From Candidatus Cacconaster merdequi (GTDB taxonomy: Bacteria > Bacteroidota > Bacteroidia > Bacteroidales > UBA932), in contig JAGHVK010000046.1 in NCBI GenBank assembly GCA_018064345.1, positions 1 to 52,683 on the forward strand: a stretch of DNA of 52,683 nt, written 5' to 3'. Below are positions 16,254 through 25,895 of this stretch, piece by piece. The position numbers were made by a program, and so were the translations under genes. Numbering within the stretch: position 1 is the stretch's first letter; every line of letters begins with the position of its first letter. Under the pieces are notes generated by a model that saw nothing but the letters and a program-made list of their open reading frames with translations, was not told where the DNA came from and ran no database searches.

Positions 16254-17954
16254 ATGAAGGATACACTGAAGAGATATTGGGGCTATGATGCCTTCAGGCC
16301 GATGCAGGAGGAGATTGTCTCATCCGTGCTTGAAGGCAGGGACACTCTTGCGATACTTCCTACCGGTGGTGGCAAGAGTGTTTGTTTCCAGGTGCCTGCT
16401 ATGATGAGGGAGGGAATCGCGGTTGTCGTATCCCCTCTGATCGCGCTGATGAAGGACCAGGTGCAGAATCTCGACAGGCGGGGAATCAAGGCCCTTGCCG
16501 TCTATTCCGGAATGACTCACAGGGAGATAGACATTGCTCTCGACAATGCGGTCTATGGCGGTTTCAAGTTCCTGTACGTTTCCCCTGAGAGGCTGCGTAC
16601 AGTTCTTTTCAGAACCCGTGTGGCCAAGATGACTGTGTCGATGCTCGTTGTGGACGAGGCGCACTGCATATCCCAGTGGGGCTACGATTTCCGGCCTGAT
16701 TATCTTGAAATAGCAGAAATCAGGAAGATAATAGGAATGGATGTCCCGGTCGTGGCTCTTACAGCGACCGCTACCCCACAGGTCGCAGACGATATAATGG
16801 ACAAGCTCCTTTTTCGCTCGAAGAATCTTCTGAAAGGAGATTTCTCCCGTCCGAACCTGGCCTACGTGGTGCGGAAAGCGGAGGACAAGATGGGCCAGCT
16901 GCTCAGGGTGTGCGAGGGAGTGAAAGGCAGCGGAATCGTCTATGTGTCAAAGAGAAAGAATGCCGAAAACCTTGCATCGTTCCTCTGTGCCCACAATATC
17001 GGGGCTGAGGCATATCACGCAGGTATGGCACGACAGACCCGTTCAGATGTGCAGGACCGGTGGAAGTGCGGGGCCACAAGGGTGATTGTTTCCACAAACG
17101 CATTCGGAATGGGAATCGACAAGAGCGATGTGCGTTTCGTATGCCATTTCGATATGCCTGACACGGTTGAAGGCTATTTTCAGGAGGCCGGACGTGCAGG
17201 CCGTGACGGCTGTGACTCATACGCAGTGCTTCTGTGGAACGACTCGGACATACGGAGCCTCAGACAGATACTCAGGACCACGTATCCGCCTCTTGACTAC
17301 ATACGCGACATATATCAGAAAGTCTATACTTTCCTCGGCTACTCATACGAAGAGGGGAAGGGTGCCTGCGTCAAGTTCGACATTGAAAAGTTCGCAAAGG
17401 ATTTCAGGCTTCACGCCTCCACTGCGTACTATGCTGTCAAATACATAGAGTCAGCCGGTTACTGGTCCCTTACCGAATCACTCAGGATTCCTGCGAAAGT
17501 TCAGTTCGCCGTATCACGTGACGCTCTGTACCACGTACAGTTGAAGTCTTCCGAAATGGACGGCTTCATCAAGGTGCTGCTGCGCATATATCCGGGAATC
17601 TTCTCTGAGTATGTCCCGGTGGACCTGGAGAAGATAGGCCGTTTGGGCGGCTATGCTCCTGAGGTGGTTCACGACAAGCTGCGTGCGCTTTCACGTGAGA
17701 ATGTCATCAAGTATATCCCTCTCATTAATTCTCCTATGCTTAACCTGAACTATGAGAGGCTGGACCCTAAGAATCTCAGGCTCCCTCAAAGTGATTATGA
17801 TGCAAGTCTCAGGCGTCACTTCGACAGGCTTGAAGGCATCATAGGGTATGTGTCACAGGAGTCTTCGTGCCGGAGCCGTTACCTGCTCAGGTATTTCGGT
17901 CAGGACAAGAGCCACGATTGCGGAAAATGCGACGTATGCCGCAAAAAAAGATAG
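16254..17954 (+). CDS. recQ: RecQ-family ATP-dependent DNA helicase
   Basis: A 566-residue 3'-5' DNA helicase for recombination and repair. Motif I LPTGGGKS is at 35-42, DEAH with ISQWG at 134-143, and motif VI QEAGRAGRDG follows the second RecA lobe. The zinc-type cysteines (Cys539, 556, 559, 562) lie at the extreme C-terminus, after a region resembling a winged helix, and no HRDC domain is visible. In E. coli RecQ the zinc module precedes the winged helix, so the order here is unusual. The ATG at 16254 is 7 nt after the previous stop; the longer frame overlaps that gene. Confidence 0.92.
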   Translation: MKDTLKRYWGYDAFRPMQEEIVSSVLEGRDTLAILPTGGGKSVCFQVPAMMREGIAVVVSPLIALMKDQVQNLDRRGIKALAVYSGMTHREIDIALDNAVYGGFKFLYVSPERLRTVLFRTRVAKMTVSMLVVDEAHCISQWGYDFRPDYLEIAEIRKIIGMDVPVVALTATATPQVADDIMDKLLFRSKNLLKGDFSRPNLAYVVRKAEDKMGQLLRVCEGVKGSGIVYVSKRKNAENLASFLCAHNIGAEAYHAGMARQTRSDVQDRWKCGATRVIVSTNAFGMGIDKSDVRFVCHFDMPDTVEGYFQEAGRAGRDGCDSYAVLLWNDSDIRSLRQILRTTYPPLDYIRDIYQKVYTFLGYSYEEGKGACVKFDIEKFAKDFRLHASTAYYAVKYIESAGYWSLTESLRIPAKVQFAVSRDALYHVQLKSSEMDGFIKVLLRIYPGIFSEYVPVDLEKIGRLGGYAPEVVHDKLRALSRENVIKYIPLINSPMLNLNYERLDPKNLRLPQSDYDASLRRHFDRLEGIIGYVSQESSCRSRYLLRYFGQDKSHDCGKCDVCRKKR

Positions 17955-17958
17955 AAAT

Positions 17959-18531
17959 ATGGACAAATTCAAGAATATCAAGGCTTTTGCCTTCGACATC
18001 GATGGAGTGCTCACGGATGGAGGCCTCTATGCTATGCACGATGGCGATATTATCCGTCAATTCAATTCCAAGGACGGTTTTGCCATACGTATGGCTGTGG
18101 ACAACGGATTTCCGGTAGCCATCATAACAGGCGGATGCTCCGAAAGCATCATTCACAGGGCAAATTCATACGGAGTGAAGAAACCGGACCTCTTTATGAT
18201 GTCGCGTGACAAACTTACGGATTTCAATCTTTTCTGTGAAAGGAACTCTTTAAGAAAGGAAGAGGTCGCCTATGTCGGTGATGACCTGCCTGATGTCCCG
18301 GTCATTCTGGCTGCGGGACTCGGTGTTTGCCCGTGCGACGCCGTTCCTGAGGCTGTGGATGCCGCTGACTATGTATCTCCGTATCCTGGTGGAAGAGGCT
18401 GCGTGCGAGATTTGATTGAAAAGGTTCTCAGAGAGGCCGGGAAGTGGCTGTTCGACCCTCATCTACCTATGACCGGCAAATATCCCGACAATATCACCAA
18501 GTTTGCGAAACTTACCGGCCGGAATGTATAA
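17959..18531 (+). CDS. kdsC: KdsC-like HAD phosphatase (KDO-8-phosphate phosphatase)
   Basis: A 190-residue HAD hydrolase of the cap-less C0 type. Motif I FDIDGVLTDG carries the nucleophile and acid/base aspartates (13 and 15); IITGG is motif II and YVGDDLPDVPV motif IV. This pattern is typical of KdsC, which dephosphorylates KDO-8-phosphate for lipopolysaccharide synthesis. A related HAD phosphatase is possible because no other kds gene is nearby. It starts 4 nt after recQ and ends 11 nt before the Maf gene, so all probably share a transcript. Confidence 0.85.
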   Translation: MDKFKNIKAFAFDIDGVLTDGGLYAMHDGDIIRQFNSKDGFAIRMAVDNGFPVAIITGGCSESIIHRANSYGVKKPDLFMMSRDKLTDFNLFCERNSLRKEEVAYVGDDLPDVPVILAAGLGVCPCDAVPEAVDAADYVSPYPGGRGCVRDLIEKVLREAGKWLFDPHLPMTGKYPDNITKFAKLTGRNV

Positions 18532-18542
18532 GATAAGTTGAT

Positions 18543-19139
18543 ATGTTTGAAGATTACAAGATTACACTTTCTTCCGCTTCACCTCGGCGCAAGGAACTGC
18601 TTGCCGCCCTTGATGTGGATTTTACCGTGGAGGTGGCGAAAGATGAGAAGGAGGTTTTCAGTGATGATATCCCTACGCATCTGATACCTGAGTATATAGC
18701 TCTCCACAAATCCAACTCTTTCCACAGGCCGTTGGAGGAGAATGAGATATTGATTACCGCCGACACGCTCGTATTTGTCCGCGGAGAGATTACCGGAAAG
18801 CCGAAGGACCGTGAAGATGCCGTGCGTATGCTACGGCTTATCTCCGGAGTGACCCATCAGGTGGTTACTGGCGTGGTTCTGCGGACGAAAGACAACCTCA
18901 TATCTTTCAGCGATACCACCGACGTTACTGTCAGAGATTTGAGCGACAGCGAGATCGATTATTACGTGGACAGGTACCATCCATACGACAAGGCAGGGGC
19001 CTACGGAGTGCAGGAGTGGATCGGACACGCGGCAATAACCGCCATCAACGGCTCCTATTTCAACGTGATGGGACTTCCTGTCCATCATCTTTATGAAGAG
19101 TTGCTCTATCTCACTTCACAAATGAAGAAAAATCATTAA
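18543..19139 (+). CDS. maf: Maf-family nucleoside triphosphate pyrophosphatase
   Basis: A 198-residue house-cleaning enzyme that hydrolyses dTTP/UTP or modified nucleotides to monophosphates. The N-terminal SSASPRRKELL (about 10-20) is the Maf phosphate-binding signature. ITADTLVF (about 71-78) holds the catalytic Asp, and GKPKDREDAVRML follows as in the family. It closes the compact run that began at 13521. Confidence 0.93.
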   Translation: MFEDYKITLSSASPRRKELLAALDVDFTVEVAKDEKEVFSDDIPTHLIPEYIALHKSNSFHRPLEENEILITADTLVFVRGEITGKPKDREDAVRMLRLISGVTHQVVTGVVLRTKDNLISFSDTTDVTVRDLSDSEIDYYVDRYHPYDKAGAYGVQEWIGHAAITAINGSYFNVMGLPVHHLYEELLYLTSQMKKNH

Positions 19140-19144
19140 CTTTG
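19137..19144 (+). promoter_or_regulatory. Candidate -7 element for valS
   Basis: TAACTTTG matches TAnnTTTG and overlaps the maf stop codon. The leader to the ATG at 19173 would be about 22-25 nt. No -33 TTTG is evident. Confidence 0.4.
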
Positions 19145-19172
19145 ATGTTTTGACAATTGAAAGTATCAAGCG

Positions 19173-21887
19173 ATGGAATTACCTGTAAAGTACGATCCCT
19201 CTCTTACTGAGGACAAATGGTATTCATATTGGACGGAACATAAATTCTTCCATTCAGAACCTGATGGCCGTGAGCCATATACGATAGTTATCCCACCTCC
19301 GAACGTTACCGGTGTACTCCATATGGGGCATATGATGAACAACACCCTCCAGGATGTGCTGGTGCGTCGTGCAAGGATGAAGGGCAGGAATGCTCTCTGG
19401 GTACCGGGAACGGACCACGCTTCCATTGCCACCGAGGCGAAAGTCGTGAACAAGCTCGCAACTATGGGCATCAGGAAACGTGACCTCACCCGCGATGAGT
19501 TCCTCAAGTATGCCTGGGAGTGGAAAGAGGAGCACGGAGGTATCATCCTCAAGCAGCTGCGCCGTCTCGGAGCAAGCTGCGACTGGGACCGCACCGCCTT
19601 CACAATGGATGAGGTCCGGAGTGAGTCCGTTATGAAAGTGTTTGTCGATTTGTATCGCAAAGGTTTGATATATCGCGGATTGCGTATGGTGAACTGGGAC
19701 CCTAAGGCCCAGACTGTGCTTTCCACTGAGGAGGTCGTTTACCGCGACGAGAAATCGAAACTCTTCTATTTGAGGTATTATGTGGCCGATTCTGACGTGA
19801 ACGCAGTCAAGCCGACAGGAGAGGAAGGTGAAGTGCTCCACAAGGATGAGGAAGGAAGATACTACGCAGTGGTGGCCACCACCCGCCCTGAGACCATCAT
19901 GGGCGACACAGCGATGTGCGTGAACCCTAAAGACCCTAAGAACCAGTGGCTTCGTGGCCACAAGGTGATTGTACCTCTCGTGGGACGTGTAATTCCTGTG
20001 ATTGAGGACCGCTACGTGGACATCGAGTTCGGAACGGGATGCTTGAAGGTCACTCCTGCTCACGATGTGAACGACTACAACCTCGGAAAGACTCATAATC
20101 TTGAAACGATAGATATATTCAATCCGGACGGAACTCTCAGCGAGGCTGCCGGACTTTATGTCGGCCTTGACCGTATGGTTGTCCGCAAGCAGATTGCAAA
20201 GGACCTTGAGGCCGCCGGACTTATGGAGAAGATTGAAGACTACGAAAACAAGGTCGGCTATTCGGAACGCAACCCTGATACGGCTGTAGAGCCACGGCTC
20301 TGCAAGCAGTGGTTCCTGAGTATGAAGCATTTTGCCGATATAGCTCTTCCACCGGTACTTGAGGGAAAGATCAAGTTCCATCCGTCGAAATATGTCTCTA
20401 CATACCGCAACTGGCTGGAGAACATACAGGATTGGTGTATCAGCCGCCAGCTCTGGTGGGGACCCCGCATTCCGGCATACTTCCTTCCTACAGCTGAAGG
20501 CGAGGAGGAGAAGTTCGTGGTTGCGCTGACTCCTGAAGAGGCACTGGAAGAGGCCAGGAAGATTGAAGGCTATGCCGGCATAACCATTGACCAGTTGAGC
20601 CGCGACGAGGATGCTCTTGATACCTGGTTCTCAAGCTGGCTCTGGCCTGTAAGCCTTTTCGACGGAATCAACACTCCGGGCAACAGGGAGATAAAGTACT
20701 ATTATCCTACCAACGACCTTGTAACAGGCCCTGATATCATCTTCTTCTGGGTAGCCAGGATGATTATGGCCGGAGAAGAGTATATGAATGACGTTCCTTT
20801 CCGCAACGTGTACTTTACCGGAATCGTCAGGGACAAGCTCGGCCGCAAGATGAGCAAGCAGCTTGGCAATTCGCCTGACCCGATAGGTCTGATTGAAAAA
20901 TATGGCGCCGACGGAGTACGTCTCGGCATACTTCTCTGTACTTCAGCCGGAAATGATATACTCTTTGATGAAAGTCAGGTAGAACTCGGCCGGAATTTCT
21001 CCAACAAGGTATGGAACGCTTTCCGCCTCGTACAAGGTTGGAAGGTTGAGGAAAAACCTCAGGGAGAGGAGAGCCGCAAGGCTGTGGAATGGTTTGAAGC
21101 GAAGTTGGACAAGGTTATGGCCCAGGTTGATGACGATTTCTCGAAATTCCGTATCAATGACGCTGTTATGGCAATCTACAAGTGCTTCTGGGATGATTTC
21201 TGCGCCTGGTACCTTGAGATTGTGAAGCCGGCTTTCGTGGATGGTGTCCAGCAGGCAATGGACAAGGCCACGTATGATGCGACCATCGGATTCTTCGACT
21301 CGCTACTGAAGGTGCTTCATCCTGTGATGCCTTTCATAACTGAGGAACTTTGGCAGAATATCGCTCCGCGCAAGGAGGGTGAGACAATAATGCTTCAGAT
21401 GCAGCCGCAGGCCAAAGCTTACGATCAGAGGCTGATAGATGATTTTGACGTAGCCACGGAGGCTATAACCGCCATCAGAGCTATCCGCCAGCAGAAGAAC
21501 ATCTCACCGAAGACACCTCTCAGGCTTCAGGTAAAACAGGCCGGATATCCTCTTTCAATGAATCCTGTCATTTCAAAGATGGCGAATATCTCTGAAATTG
21601 AGATTCTTCCTGATATCGATACATCAAAGTCAGGACAGGCATTCATGGTGGGAACCGTTCAGTTCTACGTACCTCTTGAGGGTATGGTGGACACAGAAGA
21701 GGAAAAGGCAAAGATACTTGCCGAGATTGCCCGCTACGAAGGCTTCCTCAAGGGAGTGAATGCAAAGCTCTCGAATGAGAGGTTCGTGGCGAATGCACCT
21801 GCACAGGTTGTGGAGCTTGAGCGAAAGAAGCTCTCCGATGCCACCACCAAGATTGCAAATCTGAAGGAACAACTCGAAAAACTTTAG
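19173..21887 (+). CDS. valS: Valyl-tRNA synthetase
   Basis: A 904-residue class I aminoacyl-tRNA synthetase that charges tRNA-Val with valine. [19 protein letters not shown] carries the HIGH-type signature (around 43-55), and [13 protein letters not shown] is the KMSKS loop. The editing domain motif [17 protein letters not shown] (around 235-251) removes mischarged threonine. The C-terminal coiled coil ([20 protein letters not shown] to the end) is typical of ValS. Length matches the family. Confidence 0.98.
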   Translation: MELPVKYDPSLTEDKWYSYWTEHKFFHSEPDGREPYTIVIPPPNVTGVLHMGHMMNNTLQDVLVRRARMKGRNALWVPGTDHASIATEAKVVNKLATMGIRKRDLTRDEFLKYAWEWKEEHGGIILKQLRRLGASCDWDRTAFTMDEVRSESVMKVFVDLYRKGLIYRGLRMVNWDPKAQTVLSTEEVVYRDEKSKLFYLRYYVADSDVNAVKPTGEEGEVLHKDEEGRYYAVVATTRPETIMGDTAMCVNPKDPKNQWLRGHKVIVPLVGRVIPVIEDRYVDIEFGTGCLKVTPAHDVNDYNLGKTHNLETIDIFNPDGTLSEAAGLYVGLDRMVVRKQIAKDLEAAGLMEKIEDYENKVGYSERNPDTAVEPRLCKQWFLSMKHFADIALPPVLEGKIKFHPSKYVSTYRNWLENIQDWCISRQLWWGPRIPAYFLPTAEGEEEKFVVALTPEEALEEARKIEGYAGITIDQLSRDEDALDTWFSSWLWPVSLFDGINTPGNREIKYYYPTNDLVTGPDIIFFWVARMIMAGEEYMNDVPFRNVYFTGIVRDKLGRKMSKQLGNSPDPIGLIEKYGADGVRLGILLCTSAGNDILFDESQVELGRNFSNKVWNAFRLVQGWKVEEKPQGEESRKAVEWFEAKLDKVMAQVDDDFSKFRINDAVMAIYKCFWDDFCAWYLEIVKPAFVDGVQQAMDKATYDATIGFFDSLLKVLHPVMPFITEELWQNIAPRKEGETIMLQMQPQAKAYDQRLIDDFDVATEAITAIRAIRQQKNISPKTPLRLQVKQAGYPLSMNPVISKMANISEIEILPDIDTSKSGQAFMVGTVQFYVPLEGMVDTEEEKAKILAEIARYEGFLKGVNAKLSNERFVANAPAQVVELERKKLSDATTKIANLKEQLEKL

Positions 21888-21914
21888 AGTATAATTATTT
21901 AATCATACGGCAAC

Positions 21915-22133
21915 ATGAACCATTTTCTTTTTTTAGGCTCAATCGGATGGGGCGAAATTCTCATCGTCCTGCTGCTCGTCATCCTTCTGTTCGGTGGAAA
22001 GAAGATTCCTGAACTGATGAAAGGTCTTGGCAAGGGTGTCAAGAGCTTCAAGGAGGGGATGAAGGATGTGGAGGATGATATGAAGGAAATCAAGAAGGAG
22101 ATAGAAACCGAAACTCCTAAGGAAAAAAAGTAA
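21915..22133 (+). CDS. tatA: Twin-arginine translocase subunit TatA/TatE
   Basis: A 72-residue protein with one transmembrane helix ([14 protein letters not shown]), then the FGGKKIPEL hinge and an amphipathic, charged helix ([16 protein letters not shown]). It forms the pore-like assembly of the Tat pathway, which exports folded proteins. tatC follows 6 nt later. A separate TatB is not visible, suggesting a TatAC-type system. Confidence 0.95.
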   Translation: MNHFLFLGSIGWGEILIVLLLVILLFGGKKIPELMKGLGKGVKSFKEGMKDVEDDMKEIKKEIETETPKEKK

Positions 22134-22139
22134 TTCCCG

Positions 22140-22973
22140 GTGGCATCCTCAGGGGAAGATAAGACATTCTGGGAACACATCGACGATCTGCGGAAAGTAC
22201 TGTTCCGCTCCGCCGGTGTGCTCGTGGTATTGATGATGGTGGTTTTCTGTTTCAAGAGCTTCCTCTTCGATACGCTTCTGCTCGCCCCTCTTTCCTCGGA
22301 TTTCATACTTTACCGAGGGTTCAACGCTATGCTGGAATTTTTCGGTCTCTCTCCACTGGCCGATTTCCGGATCAATATGATAAACGTGGAGATGACGGCG
22401 CAGTTCTTTATGCACATCCGCATATCTTTCTACATTGCGCTCGTCGTGGCGATGCCTGTGGTAGTCTATTTCCTGTGGACTTTCATCCGCCCGGCTCTTT
22501 ACGACAACGAACGTCGTGCGGTACAGAAGTCTTTCGGGTTCGCGGCACTGCTCTTCTATGTCGGGGTGGCTGTCGGGTATCTTCTGGTCTTTCCGCTGAC
22601 TATCAGGTTCCTCGGAACGTATCAGGTATCGGAGTCTGTGCCTAACCAGATATCGCTCAGTTCCTATTTCGGAATGATGATTTCGCTTGTGCTGATTATG
22701 GGCATAGTGTTCGAGATGCCAATTCTGGCGGCCCTGCTGTCGCGTTTCGGCATCATAAGCAAACAGTGGCTCAAGAAATACCGCCGTCACGCAGTTGTAG
22801 TGCTTGTCGCCGTGGCCGCCGTAATCACGCCGAGTGGCGACCCTGTGACTCTCTTTTTCGTGAGCGTGCCGCTGTATGCCTTGTACGAACTGAGCATTGC
22901 CGTGGCCAGGCCTGCGGATGAGGATGATGAAGATGATGAAGTTGTGACTGTTGAAACGGAGGCGGTTGAATGA
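22140..22973 (+). CDS. tatC: Twin-arginine translocase subunit TatC
   Basis: A 277-residue, six-helix inner-membrane receptor for twin-arginine signal peptides. The N-terminus carries FWEHIDDLRKVLFRS, matching the conserved HLxELRxR-type region. Later segments such as FIRPALYDNERR and AAVITPSGDP match TatC loops and helices. It uses a GTG start at 22140, 6 nt after tatA; I see no better ATG. The C-terminal tail is highly acidic (DEDDEDDEVVTVE). It overlaps the ABC-F gene by 4 nt (ATGA). Confidence 0.94.
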   Translation: MASSGEDKTFWEHIDDLRKVLFRSAGVLVVLMMVVFCFKSFLFDTLLLAPLSSDFILYRGFNAMLEFFGLSPLADFRINMINVEMTAQFFMHIRISFYIALVVAMPVVVYFLWTFIRPALYDNERRAVQKSFGFAALLFYVGVAVGYLLVFPLTIRFLGTYQVSESVPNQISLSSYFGMMISLVLIMGIVFEMPILAALLSRFGIISKQWLKKYRRHAVVVLVAVAAVITPSGDPVTLFFVSVPLYALYELSIAVARPADEDDEDDEVVTVETEAVE

Positions 22974-24919
22974 TTTCGATAAATGACCTTACACTCTCTT
23001 TCGGAGGGTATGACCTTCTGGACAATATAAGTCTCCATATCGGGGACAAGGACAAGATAGGCCTCGTGGGCAAGAACGGAGCGGGTAAATCCACTATCCT
23101 GAAACTGATAATGGGCCTGCAGAGCCCTACGTCGGGCTCCATACTCAAGACCAACGGACAGAAGATAGGCTATCTTCCTCAGATTATGGAACACGCCAGG
23201 GACAAGAGCGTAATCGGCGAGGTGATGACGGTCTTTGCTGAGATTGACAGGCTGAATGAACGCCTGGACCGTGTGTCCCAGCTTCTTGCCGACCGCACTG
23301 ACTATGAATCAAAGGCGTACAACGACCTTATGGTCGAACTGAATGAAATCAGCGACCGCCTTGCACTGGCACAGAGCGAGTCGCCTATGGAGATGGCCCA
23401 GAGGACTCTGATGGGCCTTGGGTTCAAAAGGGAGGAGTTCGACCGTATGACGGCAACGTTCTCCCAGGGATGGAATATGCGTATAGAACTTGCAAAGATT
23501 CTGCTCCGCAAGCCGGATGTGCTTCTTCTTGACGAGCCTACCAACCATCTTGACATAGAGTCCATCCAGTGGCTTGAGGATTATCTTCAGTCATACAACG
23601 GAGCGATTGTGCTCATCTCGCATGACCGTCGCTTCCTTGATAACTGCACTGCCCGCACCGTGGAGGTGATGCTCGGCCATCTGTACGACTATAAAGTGCC
23701 TTACACCAAATATGTAGAGCTTCGGAAGGAACGCATAGAACAGCAGAAGGCGGCTTACCTCAACCAGCAGAGAATGATTGAGAAGACGGAGGAGTTCATA
23801 GAGAAGTTCCGATACAAGCCTACCAAGAGCAATCAGGTGCAGTCCCGTGTCAAGCAGCTGGAGAAGATACAGCGCATCGAGATTGACGATGAGGATCTGG
23901 CGACACTCAACGTGAAGTTCCCTCCGGCTCCACGCAGCGGAGACGTGGCATTTGTGGTAAAGGATGCTGTGATAGGCTATTCAGACACCACTCCCGCCAA
24001 GGTGATTCTTCGTGGCGCGAACCTTGAGATAAAAAGAGGGGAGAAAGTGGCATTCGTCGGGCGTAACGGTGAAGGGAAGACCACTATGATGAAGGTGCTT
24101 ATGGGTTTCCTGCAGCCATTCTCCGGAGAAGCGAAGGTGGGATTCAACGTAGACATCGGATATTATGCCCAGAATCAGGAAGATGTTCTTGTGAAGAGCG
24201 ACACTGTCTATGACACTCTCGATAAAATTGCGGTCGGGGACATCCGTATGAAGCTTCGCGACATCCTCGGAGCATTCCTCTTCAAGGGTGATGACGTGGA
24301 CAAGAAAGTGGCTGTTCTCAGCGGTGGGGAGAGGTCCCGCCTTGCAATGGCCAAGCTGATGCTGCGCGCTCATAACCTGCTTGCACTTGACGAGCCTACC
24401 AACCATATGGATATCCGTTCAAAAGATGTTCTGAAGCAGGCTCTTGCCGCTTACGACGGCACGGTGATAGTGGTTTCACACGACCGTGACTTCCTGAGCG
24501 GCCTTGTGGACAAGGTGTATGAGTTCGGTGACGGGAGGGTTCGCGAACATCTCGGCGGAGTCGATGAATTCCTCAGGCACAAGAAAGCCGAATCTTTCCG
24601 TGACATTGAGGCAGAAAAGAGCGCCGCTGTGCAACAGTCAGCTGCCAAGTCGGAGCCTGGGATTGAGAAGGCATCGGCTGCATCTTCCAAAATCTCTTAC
24701 GAAGAGCAGAAAGCACTCTCACGCGAGGCGAAGAAACTTCAGAACAGGCAGAACCTTCTTGAAAAGCAGATTGCAGAACTGGAAGGGAAGATGGCCGGGA
24801 TAGAGAAAGTACTGGCCGCTCCGGCGCCTGACACTGACATTATGGAAATGACCCGCAAATATCTTGAAATCAAGAGAGAACTTGATTCGAAGATGGACGA
24901 GTGGGCTCTTATCGGATAA
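22970..24919 (+). CDS. ABC-F family ATP-binding protein (Uup/EttA-like)
   Basis: A 649-residue soluble protein with two ABC ATPase domains and no membrane part, the mark of ABC-F ribosome-associated factors. First Walker A GKNGAGKST (around 36-44) and Walker B LLLDEPTNHLDI; second Walker A GRNGEGKTT and Walker B LALDEPTNHMDI. The second signature is LSGGERSRLAMAK; the first is degenerate (FSQGWNMR). A charged linker (YVELRKERIEQQKAAYL) joins them. The C-terminus (about 560-649) is a coiled coil as in Uup. A translation or ribosome role follows from family knowledge; an antibiotic-resistance role cannot be judged. Confidence 0.92.
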   Translation: MISINDLTLSFGGYDLLDNISLHIGDKDKIGLVGKNGAGKSTILKLIMGLQSPTSGSILKTNGQKIGYLPQIMEHARDKSVIGEVMTVFAEIDRLNERLDRVSQLLADRTDYESKAYNDLMVELNEISDRLALAQSESPMEMAQRTLMGLGFKREEFDRMTATFSQGWNMRIELAKILLRKPDVLLLDEPTNHLDIESIQWLEDYLQSYNGAIVLISHDRRFLDNCTARTVEVMLGHLYDYKVPYTKYVELRKERIEQQKAAYLNQQRMIEKTEEFIEKFRYKPTKSNQVQSRVKQLEKIQRIEIDDEDLATLNVKFPPAPRSGDVAFVVKDAVIGYSDTTPAKVILRGANLEIKRGEKVAFVGRNGEGKTTMMKVLMGFLQPFSGEAKVGFNVDIGYYAQNQEDVLVKSDTVYDTLDKIAVGDIRMKLRDILGAFLFKGDDVDKKVAVLSGGERSRLAMAKLMLRAHNLLALDEPTNHMDIRSKDVLKQALAAYDGTVIVVSHDRDFLSGLVDKVYEFGDGRVREHLGGVDEFLRHKKAESFRDIEAEKSAAVQQSAAKSEPGIEKASAASSKISYEEQKALSREAKKLQNRQNLLEKQIAELEGKMAGIEKVLAAPAPDTDIMEMTRKYLEIKRELDSKMDEWALIG

Positions 24920-24941
24920 GAATCATTTCAAACCAGGTTGT
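24919..24941. repeat. Dispersed inverted repeat, degenerate copy
   Basis: AGAATC ATTTCAAACCA GGTTGT differs from copy 1 at three positions. It begins at the last base of the ABC-F stop codon, 14 nt before rlmB, mirroring the way copy 1 abuts the MurU-like stop. Confidence 0.55.
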
Positions 24942-24955
24942 AAACATTGTAGACT

Positions 24956-25693
24956 ATGGAAGAAAAACAGCACTATCTGTATGGAATGCACCCTGTGGAA
25001 GAGGCGGTGCGCCAGGGAAGGAAATTCGAGAAGGTACTCTTCAAGAAAGGTCTTGAAGGAGAACAGTTCCGCAATTTGTTGTCAGAAGTTGAGGAGCGTG
25101 GCATCCCTTATCAGTTCGTTCCGGGAGAGAAATTGAACTATCTTGTCAAGGGCTCCCATCAGGGGGTTGTGGCATATCTTGCACAGATAGAGTATGTAGA
25201 ATTTGAAACTATGGTCGAGAATGCTCTTTCGAAGCGTGAAAATCCTGTGTTCCTGATGCTTGACGGCGTAAGTGACGTCCGCAACTTCGGAGCCATTGCA
25301 AGAAGTGCTGAATGCGCCGGAATTGACGGAATCATCCTTCCGGCCAAGGGCGGTGCTGCAATTAACGCTGATGCCATCAAGACATCTGCCGGTGCGCTTC
25401 TGAGGGTTCCGGCCTGCAAGGTGACTAACCTGAAGATTCCGGCATATTATCTCAAGGAGGCTGGTTTCCAGATAGTTGCTGCGACAGAAAAGACCGATTC
25501 CTCTCTCTATGAAGTGGATTTCCGCAAGCCTACCGCAATTGTGATGGGCTCCGAAGGCAGTGGAATTTCCAATGCACTGCTTTCTTTGTGCGATGTCAAG
25601 GCGCGCATCCCTATGATGGGCGAGATAGGTTCCCTCAACGTATCCGTCGCCTGCGCCGTCGTAATGTACGAATGTGTAAGACAGAGAATATAG
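24956..25693 (+). CDS. rlmB: 23S rRNA 2'-O-ribose methyltransferase (RlmB/TrmH family)
   Basis: A 245-residue SPOUT methyltransferase that probably methylates G2251 of 23S rRNA. The N-terminal RNA-binding part begins YLYGMHPVEEAVRQGR. SPOUT motif 1 is LDGVSDVRNFGAIARSAE, motif 2 IVMGSEGSGIS and motif 3 MGEIGSLNVSVACAVVMYE, which form the knotted SAM site. The exact rRNA position is inferred from family resemblance. Confidence 0.92.
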   Translation: MEEKQHYLYGMHPVEEAVRQGRKFEKVLFKKGLEGEQFRNLLSEVEERGIPYQFVPGEKLNYLVKGSHQGVVAYLAQIEYVEFETMVENALSKRENPVFLMLDGVSDVRNFGAIARSAECAGIDGIILPAKGGAAINADAIKTSAGALLRVPACKVTNLKIPAYYLKEAGFQIVAATEKTDSSLYEVDFRKPTAIVMGSEGSGISNALLSLCDVKARIPMMGEIGSLNVSVACAVVMYECVRQRI

Positions 25694-25794
25694 AATCTGC
25701 TCCCGGGCCTGCCGTGCCTTTTATGAAACGTTCACTTACCGCAGTCCTGCCTGTGTGGTCAGTTCCTTCTTCAAAAAGGTTCTGAGCTATGAGC

Positions 25795-25825
25795 TTTGAA
25801 ATGGATGTAATTATTGCTAACTTTA
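25795..25825 (+). promoter_or_regulatory. Candidate promoter of the rhamnose operon
   Basis: TTTG (25795-25798), 19 bp, then TAACTTTA (25818-25825), one mismatch from TAnnTTTG. It lies in the 202-bp gap before the dipeptidase gene, leaving a leader of about 65 nt. It is the only good promoter candidate I see before rhaB. I see nothing else in the gap. Confidence 0.45.
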
Positions 25826-25895
25826 TAGATTGCTTCGAGGCACCCGTTGTGGCTCAGCACCCGGAGCAATCAGTGACATAAATATACCTGATTAT

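Noticed and set aside
19254-20381. Open frame of 375 codons on the minus strand
   Set aside because: Antisense to valS, which is unambiguous; the codon pattern of valS explains the lack of stops.
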